From assembly GCA_020633205.1 (NCBI GenBank), contig JACKEB010000020.1, positions 1 to 64,000 on the forward strand: a stretch of 64,000 nucleotides of DNA. The letters are read 5' to 3'. The DNA is from Polyangiaceae bacterium (GTDB lineage Bacteria > Myxococcota_A > Polyangia > Polyangiales > Polyangiaceae). Under the pieces are notes generated by a model that was not told the origin of the DNA, ran no database searches, and was given only the letters and a program-made list of their open reading frames with translations. Made by a program: the position numbers and the translations under genes. Shown here piece by piece: positions 44,161-51,370 of the stretch (the stretch's first letter is position 1; each line of letters opens with the position of its first letter).

Positions 44161-46353
44161 TCACTTCACGGCGACGCGCTCATTCGCGGGCTTCAGCTTC
44201 AGCTCCGCGAGCTTGTCCTGGAGCTCTACGCGGCGGGTCATCTGCTCGCCTTCCACCGTCGCGACATCGAGCGTCGCCTTCTGCAGGCGGTCCGAGATTT
44301 CTTCCATCTTCTTCGCGAGGCCACGGCTCAAGGTCTGCGCCTGGGGGACCTTCTTCAGGGTGACCAGCTGGATGTGGATCTCGTCGATGCGGTTCCGATA
44401 CTCAGCCATCTGGCGGTGTAGCGTGTCGACCTTGTCTTGCGCGTCGGACATCGCGCGGTGCAGCGCGAGCACCTCTTGCAGGCCCTTCCGCAAATCGGGA
44501 TCGAGCGTCTTCGAGGTCTTGAGGTAGAGCGAGATGGCTTTGGCGCCGCTCGGCGTGGCCATGTCGAGACTTGCGGTGATTGGCGTCGCCTCCTCGATCT
44601 CCACGTCAACGCTGCCCCCAGCAGGGATGGTCACTGGGAACAGGTAGGCGCCGTTCAGCTTCTGTTGCTTGGAGCCCTTCGCGGCGACCAGCTCATAGCC
44701 AGGCTTGGTCGCGTGACGAATGAACACGTGGACCGGCTCTTGCCCCTTGTTGGCTAGTTCCAGCTTGGTCCGCCGAATGCGCTGACTCTGCGCCGTCACG
44801 ATGCCGCGTTGAATGGTGACGAGCTGGTCGATTTCCTCGCGGGCGTCTTCCTTCGTCTCGACCACGACTTGACGGTCGAGGGCGTACGGGATGAAGGCTT
44901 CGCTCTTCGGCGGAATAGCCTCCGAGAGTCCTTCCCCGAGGAACTGACCCTTGGCGTAGACCGTGAACGGTCCTTGATCGAGGGTGTACTGGGTGGGGTT
45001 CTTGATGCGCACCGCCTTGAACGCGAACTGCTGAGATCCGCGCGCGCTCACCGGATCGTAGTAGTAGACCGGCTCCACCTCGGTCTTGGCCTTGACCAAG
45101 CTGATCATCGCGGAATGGTCGCGCTCGATGCTCATCGGCGTCTTGGCCATGAAGTAAGCCGATCCGGTGGGCTCCTCCGCTGTGCCCTTGCTGTGTTTCG
45201 GTTGCTCCGGGGCGACAGGTTGGTCCACCGCGATGACGCGCACGCCTTCGGTGTTGGTCTTGCCCGTAGCGACGACTTCGATGTTGTCCGCGTCAACGCC
45301 GTTGGCGATCAACAGGTCACGCGCCTTGTTCGCGCGGTCGAGGGACGCGCGCGCGCCATCGTCGTCACCCGGCTTGGCGTAGCCTTCCACGCGGATACGG
45401 CCATGTTGCTGTGCGCGCGCGGCGATGTTGCCGGCGGCGTTGGCGGCTTTACGCCTGTAGTCTTTGCCCTTCTTGCCCTCACCCGCGCCTGCGTAGTCCC
45501 CGCGGGGTTTCGCAGGCGACTTGGTGGCAGGCCGAGGCTCTGCTGAAGGTCTGCTGCGTCCGCTCGCCGGTACACCGCCATAGCCTGACTGCTCCAGCAC
45601 CTTGGCGGTGTCTGCGGCTTCAGCCATCGCGACCTTGTCGTCCTCGTTGCGCTCGAGCTCCTCATCGGAGATCCCGCCGAGTACTTGCACTTCCTTCTTC
45701 GCCACGGTGTAGGAGGAGCCACCGGTGGGCGGTGCGAGCGCGAGCGCTGCGTTGTCCGACAGCGTTTCGCGCTCGATAAGGCGCACGCTGGCGAGATCGT
45801 AGCGGAAGCTCAACGCAGACGAGCTGCCCACTCCGACGTGGACGCGCTTCCAGTCTTCGCCGCTCACGTTGTCCACTACAGCCCAGGCCTCGAGCTGACC
45901 GGAGCCGGTCTTGTCCAATTCCACGCGATAACTCGGCTTCCAAGCCGGGCTTTCGGTCACATAGCTGATGGCTAGGTCATGGGGCCCCTTGCCAGGTAGC
46001 TGGATGGTGAGTTCCGTGTCATCACCGCTCTCATCGACCGTCGGGTAAGCGACTGGGAGGCTCTCTCCGGTTTTCGCGTTGACGATGGTCAGGCTCTTGA
46101 GGAAGTCGTCGATCTTCCCGGAAGGCACGGTCAATGTGAGCTTGTCGCCGCGTACCAGCGCCCGTCGCTCGAAGTAGGCGACGCCGTTGCGATAGATGAC
46201 GACCTTGCCCAGAGCCGCGTCAGTTCGAATTGGCTCGCTGACTGGCAGGTTCTTGGTGCAACCCGTGGTGGCGGCGCTGAGACCCAACGCGGCAAATAAC
46301 GCGAGGCCCCCCATACGGCCTGCGATGGTGTTCTTCAGTGTGCGTCGAAACAT
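44161..46353 (-). CDS. DUF4139 lipoprotein with an inserted OmpA-like domain
   Basis: The signal peptide ends in the lipobox ATTGC (Cys32). The N-terminal DUF4140/4139-like beta region begins VVIYRNGVAYFERRA (about 50-200), and the C-terminal DUF4139 part runs from about 430 to 720, ending in a coiled coil. Between them, after a Lys/Ala-rich linker, residues about 300-378 resemble an OmpA C-terminal peptidoglycan-binding fold (RIRVEGYAKPGDDDGARASL, ANKARDLLIANGVDADNIEV). The protein may tether a surface beta-protein to the cell wall. The Shine-Dalgarno GGGAGG lies inside a strong hairpin just before ATG 46353. An internal ATG at 46314 is possible but has no ribosome site. Confidence 0.8.
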   Translation of the reverse strand: MFRRTLKNTIAGRMGGLALFAALGLSAATTGCTKNLPVSEPIRTDAALGKVVIYRNGVAYFERRALVRGDKLTLTVPSGKIDDFLKSLTIVNAKTGESLPVAYPTVDESGDDTELTIQLPGKGPHDLAISYVTESPAWKPSYRVELDKTGSGQLEAWAVVDNVSGEDWKRVHVGVGSSSALSFRYDLASVRLIERETLSDNAALALAPPTGGSSYTVAKKEVQVLGGISDEELERNEDDKVAMAEAADTAKVLEQSGYGGVPASGRSRPSAEPRPATKSPAKPRGDYAGAGEGKKGKDYRRKAANAAGNIAARAQQHGRIRVEGYAKPGDDDGARASLDRANKARDLLIANGVDADNIEVVATGKTNTEGVRVIAVDQPVAPEQPKHSKGTAEEPTGSAYFMAKTPMSIERDHSAMISLVKAKTEVEPVYYYDPVSARGSQQFAFKAVRIKNPTQYTLDQGPFTVYAKGQFLGEGLSEAIPPKSEAFIPYALDRQVVVETKEDAREEIDQLVTIQRGIVTAQSQRIRRTKLELANKGQEPVHVFIRHATKPGYELVAAKGSKQQKLNGAYLFPVTIPAGGSVDVEIEEATPITASLDMATPSGAKAISLYLKTSKTLDPDLRKGLQEVLALHRAMSDAQDKVDTLHRQMAEYRNRIDEIHIQLVTLKKVPQAQTLSRGLAKKMEEISDRLQKATLDVATVEGEQMTRRVELQDKLAELKLKPANERVAVK

Positions 46354-46358
46354 GCAAA

Positions 46359-46395
46359 AGCCTCCCGAGCGGCTCTAACGCCGCCCGTGGAGGCT
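46359..46395 (-). terminator. Terminator-like hairpin that contains the downstream Shine-Dalgarno
   Basis: On the minus strand AGCCTCC (46395-46389) pairs with GGAGGCT (46365-46359); the inside pairs further (GGGCGGC with GCCGCTC, one wobble) around a six-base loop, giving about 15 pairs with one bulged A. TTTT follows at once, then the ATG of the DUF4139 gene at 46353. The 3' arm includes GGGAGG, the best ribosome site of that gene. It could end the upstream IgGFc gene, hide the ribosome site, or both. Confidence 0.65.
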
Positions 46396-46421
46396 CCTTA
46401 CGCTTCGACTCGAAAAAAGGT

Positions 46422-48173
46422 CTAACGCGGCACGATCTCGACCTTCTCGAGGTTCAAACCGCCCGGGTACATATAGCTCGTGTACGACGCATAGCCGTAC
46501 ACCACGATGCCGAAGTTCTTGTCGCCCTTCATCGCATGGGCTCCGCCGGGCACCTGAACACGCGCTACGTTGAAGCCAGAATTGCCGATCGCCGTGAACT
46601 GACCTTGATCGACCGGATTGCCGTCGATGGTGATGTTCGCACCGGGCGGCGCGACGATGTTGACGAAGTTGTACGTGTAGGTCGTTGGAGCCAGGAAGGT
46701 GTACTCGAGGCGGTACTGCTCCACCGGAATCGCGATGGATAGAGCTGGATCACCCGCACCGACGCTCTGTCCGGAGAAGTTCTCTCCGACCATGTACTGA
46801 CTCACCATGATGCGATCGTCAGACTGGATGCGGAAGTCGGAAGTGATGGGCCCTATCTCGATCCACTCTCCAGCGTTCAACGTGACGCTGCCATTCACGG
46901 CCGGATCGAAATCAATGTTGTTGCCGTCAGCGGCCGACATCACGCGCACGAACATGTTGTCCGGCTGTCCTGGATTGCTCTGGATGCCTGCCACGGACTG
47001 AGGAGCAGTTACGACCAGGTCCTGCCCGAGAGTTTCCGTCGGGAACATGCTCTCTTCCAGATGGTCGCAAGCGAAGCGACTGTAAGGCACGAACGTGCAG
47101 TCGTGCCCACCAATGACGCTGACCGGCTTGGTGGATGTGATTCGACTACCCGTGAGGTCATACTCCTTGGGGGAAGGACACAACGTCGCCTCCTGCCCAA
47201 GCGAGACCAGCTCGGTGCCACAAGGCTTGTTCGGCTGAGGCGTTGCTTGGGCGGGCATGGTCCCGCTCGAGAGGATGAGCACGTCTCCTCGATTCATCGA
47301 GTAGGAGCCCTGTTGCCCCGGGGATAGTGCGCTGACGCCCGAACCGGAGCGTACGTACGCTGCTGTGTTCACCGTTACCTGCGTACCGTCTTCGGTAGCT
47401 GTTACCGCAAGGAAACCAGGCGCGTCGTTCCAGCTCGATGGGCCGAAACCCGTCGGTCCGATGCCGACGTGATGGGTGGGGTAGGACATCACGTAGTAGT
47501 CGGACCCCAACGCCGTCGTCGGGATCAGGATCGAGGCGTCATTCGTGAAGGAGTTGCACGGCGCCGGGCAGTTCGCGTCGCCCGGACGTTCGAACTCCAA
47601 CGGATTGAACTGATAAAGCGTGATCGGGACGGAACTCGTTACGTGGAACGCTCCGGCTTGGACCAGCGCCGAGGTGAAGTTCGGGAAGGTCTGTTTCAGG
47701 GCCGTGACCCAAGGCAAGCGAATCGTATCCAGACCGCCGGGGGCGATGGTGGTGGACGCCAGCATCTGTCCCTGGAACTCGACCGTCACCACGGCGTCCG
47801 ACTTCGTCGGGTTGGCAGCAACCACGGCGAACTCGAAGCCTTCATCCAGACCGGCGTTGTTGGTCACCGTTGGCCAGTACTCGCAGCCCAAGTAGCTCTT
47901 CTGAGCTTGGGCCTGGGCGCAAGTCTCCGGAATGCCACCGGCGTTCCCGCCGCCGCTGCCACCGCCGCCGTCAATTTGACCGCCCGAGCCACCAAAAGCA
48001 CCGAAGCCGCCCTCGGCCCCGGAGCCTCCGCTGTTGCCGCTTCCGCTGTTGCCGCCGTTGCTCACACCCGAGCCACCACCCGAGCTCGCCGAGCAACCAC
48101 CTGCAAACAACCCACCGGCAGCCGCCAAGAAAGCGACTCGAGAAACCCACTTTGTCATGCCCACCATCCGCAT
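46422..48173 (-). CDS. IgGFc-binding-like surface lipoprotein
   Basis: A signal peptide ends in the lipobox FAGGC (Cys27), followed by a Gly/Ser linker (about 30-80). The remaining 500 residues match the IgGFc-binding N-terminal domain family common in myxobacteria. Typical elements are GFEFAVVAANP, SVIGGHDCTFVP, ACDHLEESMFPTETLG and YTFLAPTTYTYNFVNIVAP. In bacteria the ligand is unknown; the fold resembles repeated beta-domains of mucin-associated proteins, so adhesion is plausible. GGAGGG six bases before ATG 48173 supports this start over ATGs at 48167 and 48158. It reads toward the DUF4139 gene through a terminator-like hairpin. Confidence 0.88.
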   Translation of the reverse strand: MRMVGMTKWVSRVAFLAAAGGLFAGGCSASSGGGSGVSNGGNSGSGNSGGSGAEGGFGAFGGSGGQIDGGGGSGGGNAGGIPETCAQAQAQKSYLGCEYWPTVTNNAGLDEGFEFAVVAANPTKSDAVVTVEFQGQMLASTTIAPGGLDTIRLPWVTALKQTFPNFTSALVQAGAFHVTSSVPITLYQFNPLEFERPGDANCPAPCNSFTNDASILIPTTALGSDYYVMSYPTHHVGIGPTGFGPSSWNDAPGFLAVTATEDGTQVTVNTAAYVRSGSGVSALSPGQQGSYSMNRGDVLILSSGTMPAQATPQPNKPCGTELVSLGQEATLCPSPKEYDLTGSRITSTKPVSVIGGHDCTFVPYSRFACDHLEESMFPTETLGQDLVVTAPQSVAGIQSNPGQPDNMFVRVMSAADGNNIDFDPAVNGSVTLNAGEWIEIGPITSDFRIQSDDRIMVSQYMVGENFSGQSVGAGDPALSIAIPVEQYRLEYTFLAPTTYTYNFVNIVAPPGANITIDGNPVDQGQFTAIGNSGFNVARVQVPGGAHAMKGDKNFGIVVYGYASYTSYMYPGGLNLEKVEIVPR

Positions 48174-48503
48174 GGCCGACCCTCCACTAAGCGTTCGCCA
48201 TCAGCGAACTGAAAACTCCAGCCGCGCCGGCTCTCCAGCGCTCACCGAACAAGACCCATCCAGGTTTTGGCAGCCTTGTGACGCCGCGTCAAAGCCAGCG
48301 TGCGGATCCGAACACTTTCTGGCGCCGGGCGGCCAGGATCGCGGAAAAATTCGTTGAAACCTGAAGTTTCTGAGCGGTTTTTCCGGTCGGAGTCCGGACT
48401 AGCGCCCGCAGCGCGGAGTGGACCCTCGGCGGAACCCGCACGGAAACAATTCTTGGTGGCCAGCCCCTTGAGGCCCAGTGCGCGGAGAGCTAAGTGCCGC
48501 CGC
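48174..48503. promoter_or_regulatory. Divergent spacer with nested inverted repeats
   Basis: This 330-base region separates two divergent envelope genes and has no supported gene. CGGAAAAA (48342-48349) is mirrored by TTTTTCCG (48378-48385); inside that, GAAAC (48356-48360) is mirrored by GTTTC (48366-48370). A perfect ten-base palindrome AGTCCGGACT lies at 48391-48400. The AT-rich nested repeat in a divergent promoter is a good candidate for a regulator-binding site. Confidence 0.4.
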
Positions 48504-49523
48504 ATGGCCCGGCGCTTCCCTGCAGTCTTGTTGACTTGGCTGCTCGTCGCTTGTGGCTCAGCGAGCCCAGAGCCTACGGCGCCCGCAGAGCCAACCGCGG
48601 CACCTCCCCCCCAAAAACCGCAGCGTCCAGCGGGGCCTCTGCGGGTGCGCCTCGAAGCGAAGCGCGTGTTCCTCGGCAGCGAGGAGCACCTGCTGCGCAC
48701 CCCCTTCGACTTCCCGCAGCAACCGACACCTCGGTCGCCTGAGGCGTTTCAACTGGTGTTGGGTGAGGACGCGACGGGTGCGTCGCTGAACGCTTTGCTC
48801 GAGGCAAGCTCCGAAGCGGGCTGGCCTATCGCGGAGCTAGCGAATCAAGGGCCGGCCATCCGCTTGCGCTTGGCGAGCACGAGTTCAGTACCCGCGAGCA
48901 CGGAGCTCACCACGATCTTGCTCTGGCCACAGCTGCTCCACGCCGGGCGGCTCAGCTTGCCGGAAGGCAACGATCCGATAGACGGCGTGTCTAGCACAAC
49001 GTTTCCCTACGGCATCAATGTCCGCGGTACTTCGCAATGCAGCGGAGGCAGCTGCGACCAGGTGCGGCTACAAGTCAGCCCAGTGACGCCGCTCAGCGAA
49101 GTACGCGACGTCCTGAACCAAGTGGCGCTCGCGAACGCTGGTCCAGTGGAGGCGCTGCTGATCGGCGGAGAAATGCGACCGCCTGGAGCGACCCTGGTTG
49201 GCGTCGGGCACACCACGGTGGCTGGTCGCCTACCGCCTGCCGAGATCCAGCGAGTCGTACGCGCCGCCTACGGCGATTTTCGCAAGTGCTACGAAGACGG
49301 CTTGAGACGGGACGCATCACTCACGGGCAAGGTCACCGTGCGCTTCGTGATCGGTCGCGATGGCAAAGCATCCCACGCGTCCGTCGATCCCCAAGCGACG
49401 AACATCCCGGACACGGAGGTCGTGGACTGCATACTCCGTCACTACGACGCGCTACAGTTCCCGAAGCCTGAGGGCGGCATCGTCACGGTCGTGTACCCCA
49501 TATTCTTCTCGCCAGGAGAATAG
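48504..49523 (+). CDS. Lipoprotein with AgmX/PglI-type C-terminal domain
   Basis: ATG 48504 starts a signal peptide with lipobox LLVACG; the longer upstream frame has non-coding composition. A Pro-rich linker at about residues 22-45 contains one exact copy of the dispersed G-tract word, read as APPPQK. The middle 200 residues are unassigned and Ser/Leu-rich. The C-terminal 95 residues match the AgmX/PglI C-terminal (TonB-like) domain: IQRVVRAAYGDFRKCYEDGL, GKVTVRFVIGRDGK, and PEGGIVTVVYPIFFSPG. In Myxococcus such proteins belong to gliding-motility machinery (AgmX/GltJ) and many paralogues. A role in motility here is possible but not shown. Confidence 0.85.
   Translation: MARRFPAVLLTWLLVACGSASPEPTAPAEPTAAPPPQKPQRPAGPLRVRLEAKRVFLGSEEHLLRTPFDFPQQPTPRSPEAFQLVLGEDATGASLNALLEASSEAGWPIAELANQGPAIRLRLASTSSVPASTELTTILLWPQLLHAGRLSLPEGNDPIDGVSSTTFPYGINVRGTSQCSGGSCDQVRLQVSPVTPLSEVRDVLNQVALANAGPVEALLIGGEMRPPGATLVGVGHTTVAGRLPPAEIQRVVRAAYGDFRKCYEDGLRRDASLTGKVTVRFVIGRDGKASHASVDPQATNIPDTEVVDCILRHYDALQFPKPEGGIVTVVYPIFFSPGE
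48601..48617 (+). repeat. Dispersed G-tract word, copy 5 (inside a coding region)
   Basis: CACCTCCCCCCCAAAAA is identical to the intergenic copy at 28012. In this gene it is read as part of APPPQK in the linker behind the lipid anchor. Confidence 0.5.
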
Positions 49524-49535
49524 AAGGCACTTCCT

Positions 49536-49551
49536 TTTTTGGGGGTGAGGT
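49536..49551 (-). repeat. Dispersed G-tract word, copy 6
   Basis: TTTTTGGGGGTGAGGT lies in the 38-base spacer between two convergent genes, directly after the AgmX-domain gene. Its preceding T-run could also help terminate transcription. Confidence 0.5.
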
Positions 49552-49561
49552 CCGCCGTCGG

Positions 49562-50359
49562 TCAGCAAGAACCGCCAGGCGGTCCACCGAAGTCTTGCGG
49601 ATCGACACAACCGAGCCCCAGGAACTGGTCGTAGTAGCCGCAAGTATGATCCGCGCGGCAACATCCCTGGATGTTCTGCCCGTAGATGTTCGTGCCCGGG
49701 CAGTCGTTGGTGGGTGAGCCAGCTTGATTGCTCTCCACGCAGCCCAAGCCCCCGAAGAGCGTGCTCAAGTCGAGCCCACATTTGCCACTGTCCGCGCAGC
49801 AGCCACGCACATAGCCACCCTGGGCGTTCGGGCACTGCGCGGCGTCGCAGCTGCTGGTAGTGCCACCCTGGGCGCCGGAACCTCCGGCACCGCTGCCGCC
49901 TTGAGCACCGCTGCCGCCCTGAGCACCGCTGCCGCCCTGAGCACCGCTGCCGCCTTGGGCGCCGCTGCCGCCTTGGGCACCGCTGCCGCCCTGAGCGCCG
50001 CTGCCGCCTTGGGCACCGCTGCCGCCCTGAGCACCGCTGCCGCCTTGGGCGCCGCTGCCGCCTTGGGCGCCGCTGCCGCCCTGGCCGCCACTGCCGCCCG
50101 CGGTCGCGCACTGATCCAGACACGGCCCCGGCTCGCCGCCGAGGCACAGGCAGCCTTCGTAGCAGACCAGGCCGTCACAGCTGCTGCCGCCGCTCCCAGC
50201 GTTGCCACTGCTCGCGCCGGACCCTTCCCCGTTCAGCCCAGCGTCATCGGCGCTCCCGCACGCGGCGACCCCGAAGCCAAACACAACCGCCAGGGCCCCC
50301 ACTAGTCGCAGCGTTCCAGTCCGTGGTGAGTTCCCTACGCGCGCGCCAAGTCCAATCAT
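49562..50359 (-). CDS. Cys-rich lipoprotein with (AQGGSG)n repeat, paralogue A
   Basis: ATG 50359 is chosen because GAGG lies six bases upstream. A signal peptide ends in the lipobox GVAACG. A first Cys cluster (SCDGLVCYEGCLCLGGEPGP) is followed by a repeat tract and a C-terminal Cys-rich domain (GCCADSGKCGLDLS, GCCRADHTCGYYDQF, GLGCVDPQDFGGPPGG). The even number of spaced Cys suggests a disulfide-rich surface domain at the end of a flexible Gly-rich stalk. The next minus-strand gene upstream is a clear paralogue. The function is unknown; I recognise the architecture only as common in Polyangiales. Confidence 0.8.
   Translation of the reverse strand: MIGLGARVGNSPRTGTLRLVGALAVVFGFGVAACGSADDAGLNGEGSGASSGNAGSGGSSCDGLVCYEGCLCLGGEPGPCLDQCATAGGSGGQGGSGAQGGSGAQGGSGAQGGSGAQGGSGAQGGSGAQGGSGAQGGSGAQGGSGAQGGSGAQGGSGAGGSGAQGGTTSSCDAAQCPNAQGGYVRGCCADSGKCGLDLSTLFGGLGCVESNQAGSPTNDCPGTNIYGQNIQGCCRADHTCGYYDQFLGLGCVDPQDFGGPPGGSC
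49889..50068. repeat. 18-bp tandem repeat coding (AQGGSG)10
   Basis: Ten copies of an 18-base unit (+ strand form GCCGCCTTGAGCACCGCT and close variants) code for AQGGSG in the minus-strand gene; degenerate copies flank it. The unit length is a multiple of three, so copy-number change would alter stalk length without frameshift. Confidence 0.9.
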
Positions 50360-50466
50360 AGTCTGCCTCAAGCCTCAGGATGACCGGTCGACCTGCCGTT
50401 TCGCAAGCATCACAGCGGTTTTTTCCCAGGTTTGCGGGTGCGGCGGAAGATTCTCAGACCTCAGCC

Positions 50467-51165
50467 TCAACAGGGACCACCCGGAGGGTCGCCGAGGTCC
50501 TCTGGCCGCACGCACCCGAGGCCGAGCCCGCCTTCCATATAACCGCAGGTATGATCCGCACGGCAACATCCGGAGAAGAGGTTGCCCTGGAAGTAGGTAT
50601 TGGGGCAGTTGCCGTTGATGTTCCCAGGCTGGTTCGACTCGACGCAGGAGAGCGATGGATCTACGCCGCTCAGGTCCAAGCCGCACTTGCCGGACTCCGC
50701 ACAGCACCCCACGAAAGTGAAACGGTTCGGGCATTGCGATGGCACGCACGCAGCCGTGGACCCGCCTTGGGCGCCTGACCCACCTTGGGCTGACCCGCCC
50801 TGAGCACCCGAGCCGCCTTGTGCTCCTTGTGCTCCGGCGCCGCCCTGTGCACCCGAGCCGCCTTGTGCTCCGGCGCCGCCCTGTGCACTCGAGCCACCTT
50901 GTGCTCCGGCGCCGCCCTGTGCACTCGAGCCACCTTGTGCTCCGGCGCCGTCACTGCCGCCTTGAGCGGCCCGACAGCTCTCGATACACGGACCAGGCGT
51001 GCCGCCCTCACAGACGCAGGCGTCGTAGCACTCGAGGTTGGCGCACGAGCTACCGTTTAGCCCCTCGTCGTCAGCACTACCGCATGCAGCCGCCATCCAG
51101 ACCACTGCAGCGACAAGTCCCAGGCGCCCGCTTGTGCGTGAACTCCGTACGTGTGCAGCAGCCAT
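50467..51165 (-). CDS. Cys-rich lipoprotein with AQGG repeats, paralogue B
   Basis: ATG 51165 is chosen; a TTG at 51201 is also in frame. The signal peptide ends in the lipobox MAAACG. The layout mirrors paralogue A: N-terminal Cys cluster (SCANLECYDACVCEGGTPGP), Gly-rich stalk, and C-terminal domain with GCCAESGKCGLDLS, CVESNQPGN, GCCRADHTCGY and CVRPEDLGDPPGG. The two genes are tandem, 108 bases apart, and evidently arose by duplication, but their stalk repeats differ at the DNA level. No Shine-Dalgarno is obvious. Confidence 0.8.
   Translation of the reverse strand: MAAAHVRSSRTSGRLGLVAAVVWMAAACGSADDEGLNGSSCANLECYDACVCEGGTPGPCIESCRAAQGGSDGAGAQGGSSAQGGAGAQGGSSAQGGAGAQGGSGAQGGAGAQGAQGGSGAQGGSAQGGSGAQGGSTAACVPSQCPNRFTFVGCCAESGKCGLDLSGVDPSLSCVESNQPGNINGNCPNTYFQGNLFSGCCRADHTCGYMEGGLGLGCVRPEDLGDPPGGPC
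50758..50967. repeat. 36-bp tandem repeat coding a Gly/Ala/Ser stalk
   Basis: About three copies of a 36-base unit are recognisable (CTGTGCACTCGAGCC joined to CCTTGTGCTCCGGCG), plus shorter degenerate units, coding AQGGSS-AQGGAG in the minus-strand gene. The unit differs in length and codons from the 18-base unit of the neighbouring paralogue. Confidence 0.85.
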
Positions 51166-51370
51166 CGCTTTAGAATGCCCGGACGACCCGTCGGGCCGCA
51201 AGCCCGCCCGCAGCAGCCTCCCCGAGAGCTCAAAGAACCCCAGAACGCGCCATTCTCCCTCGAGAGAGGCCCCGGAGCAGGGTCCATTTCTTCGCCTTCG
51301 GCCGGTGACTACAGCAGGTCGACGCGGCCGGCTTCGCCGACCGGCCCGGCCGTGCTAAACGCGCGGTCCC

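Noticed and set aside
49889..50967. CRISPR-like repeat array
   Set aside because: The repeats are contiguous, in frame and encode Gly-rich stalks; there are no spacers or cas genes.
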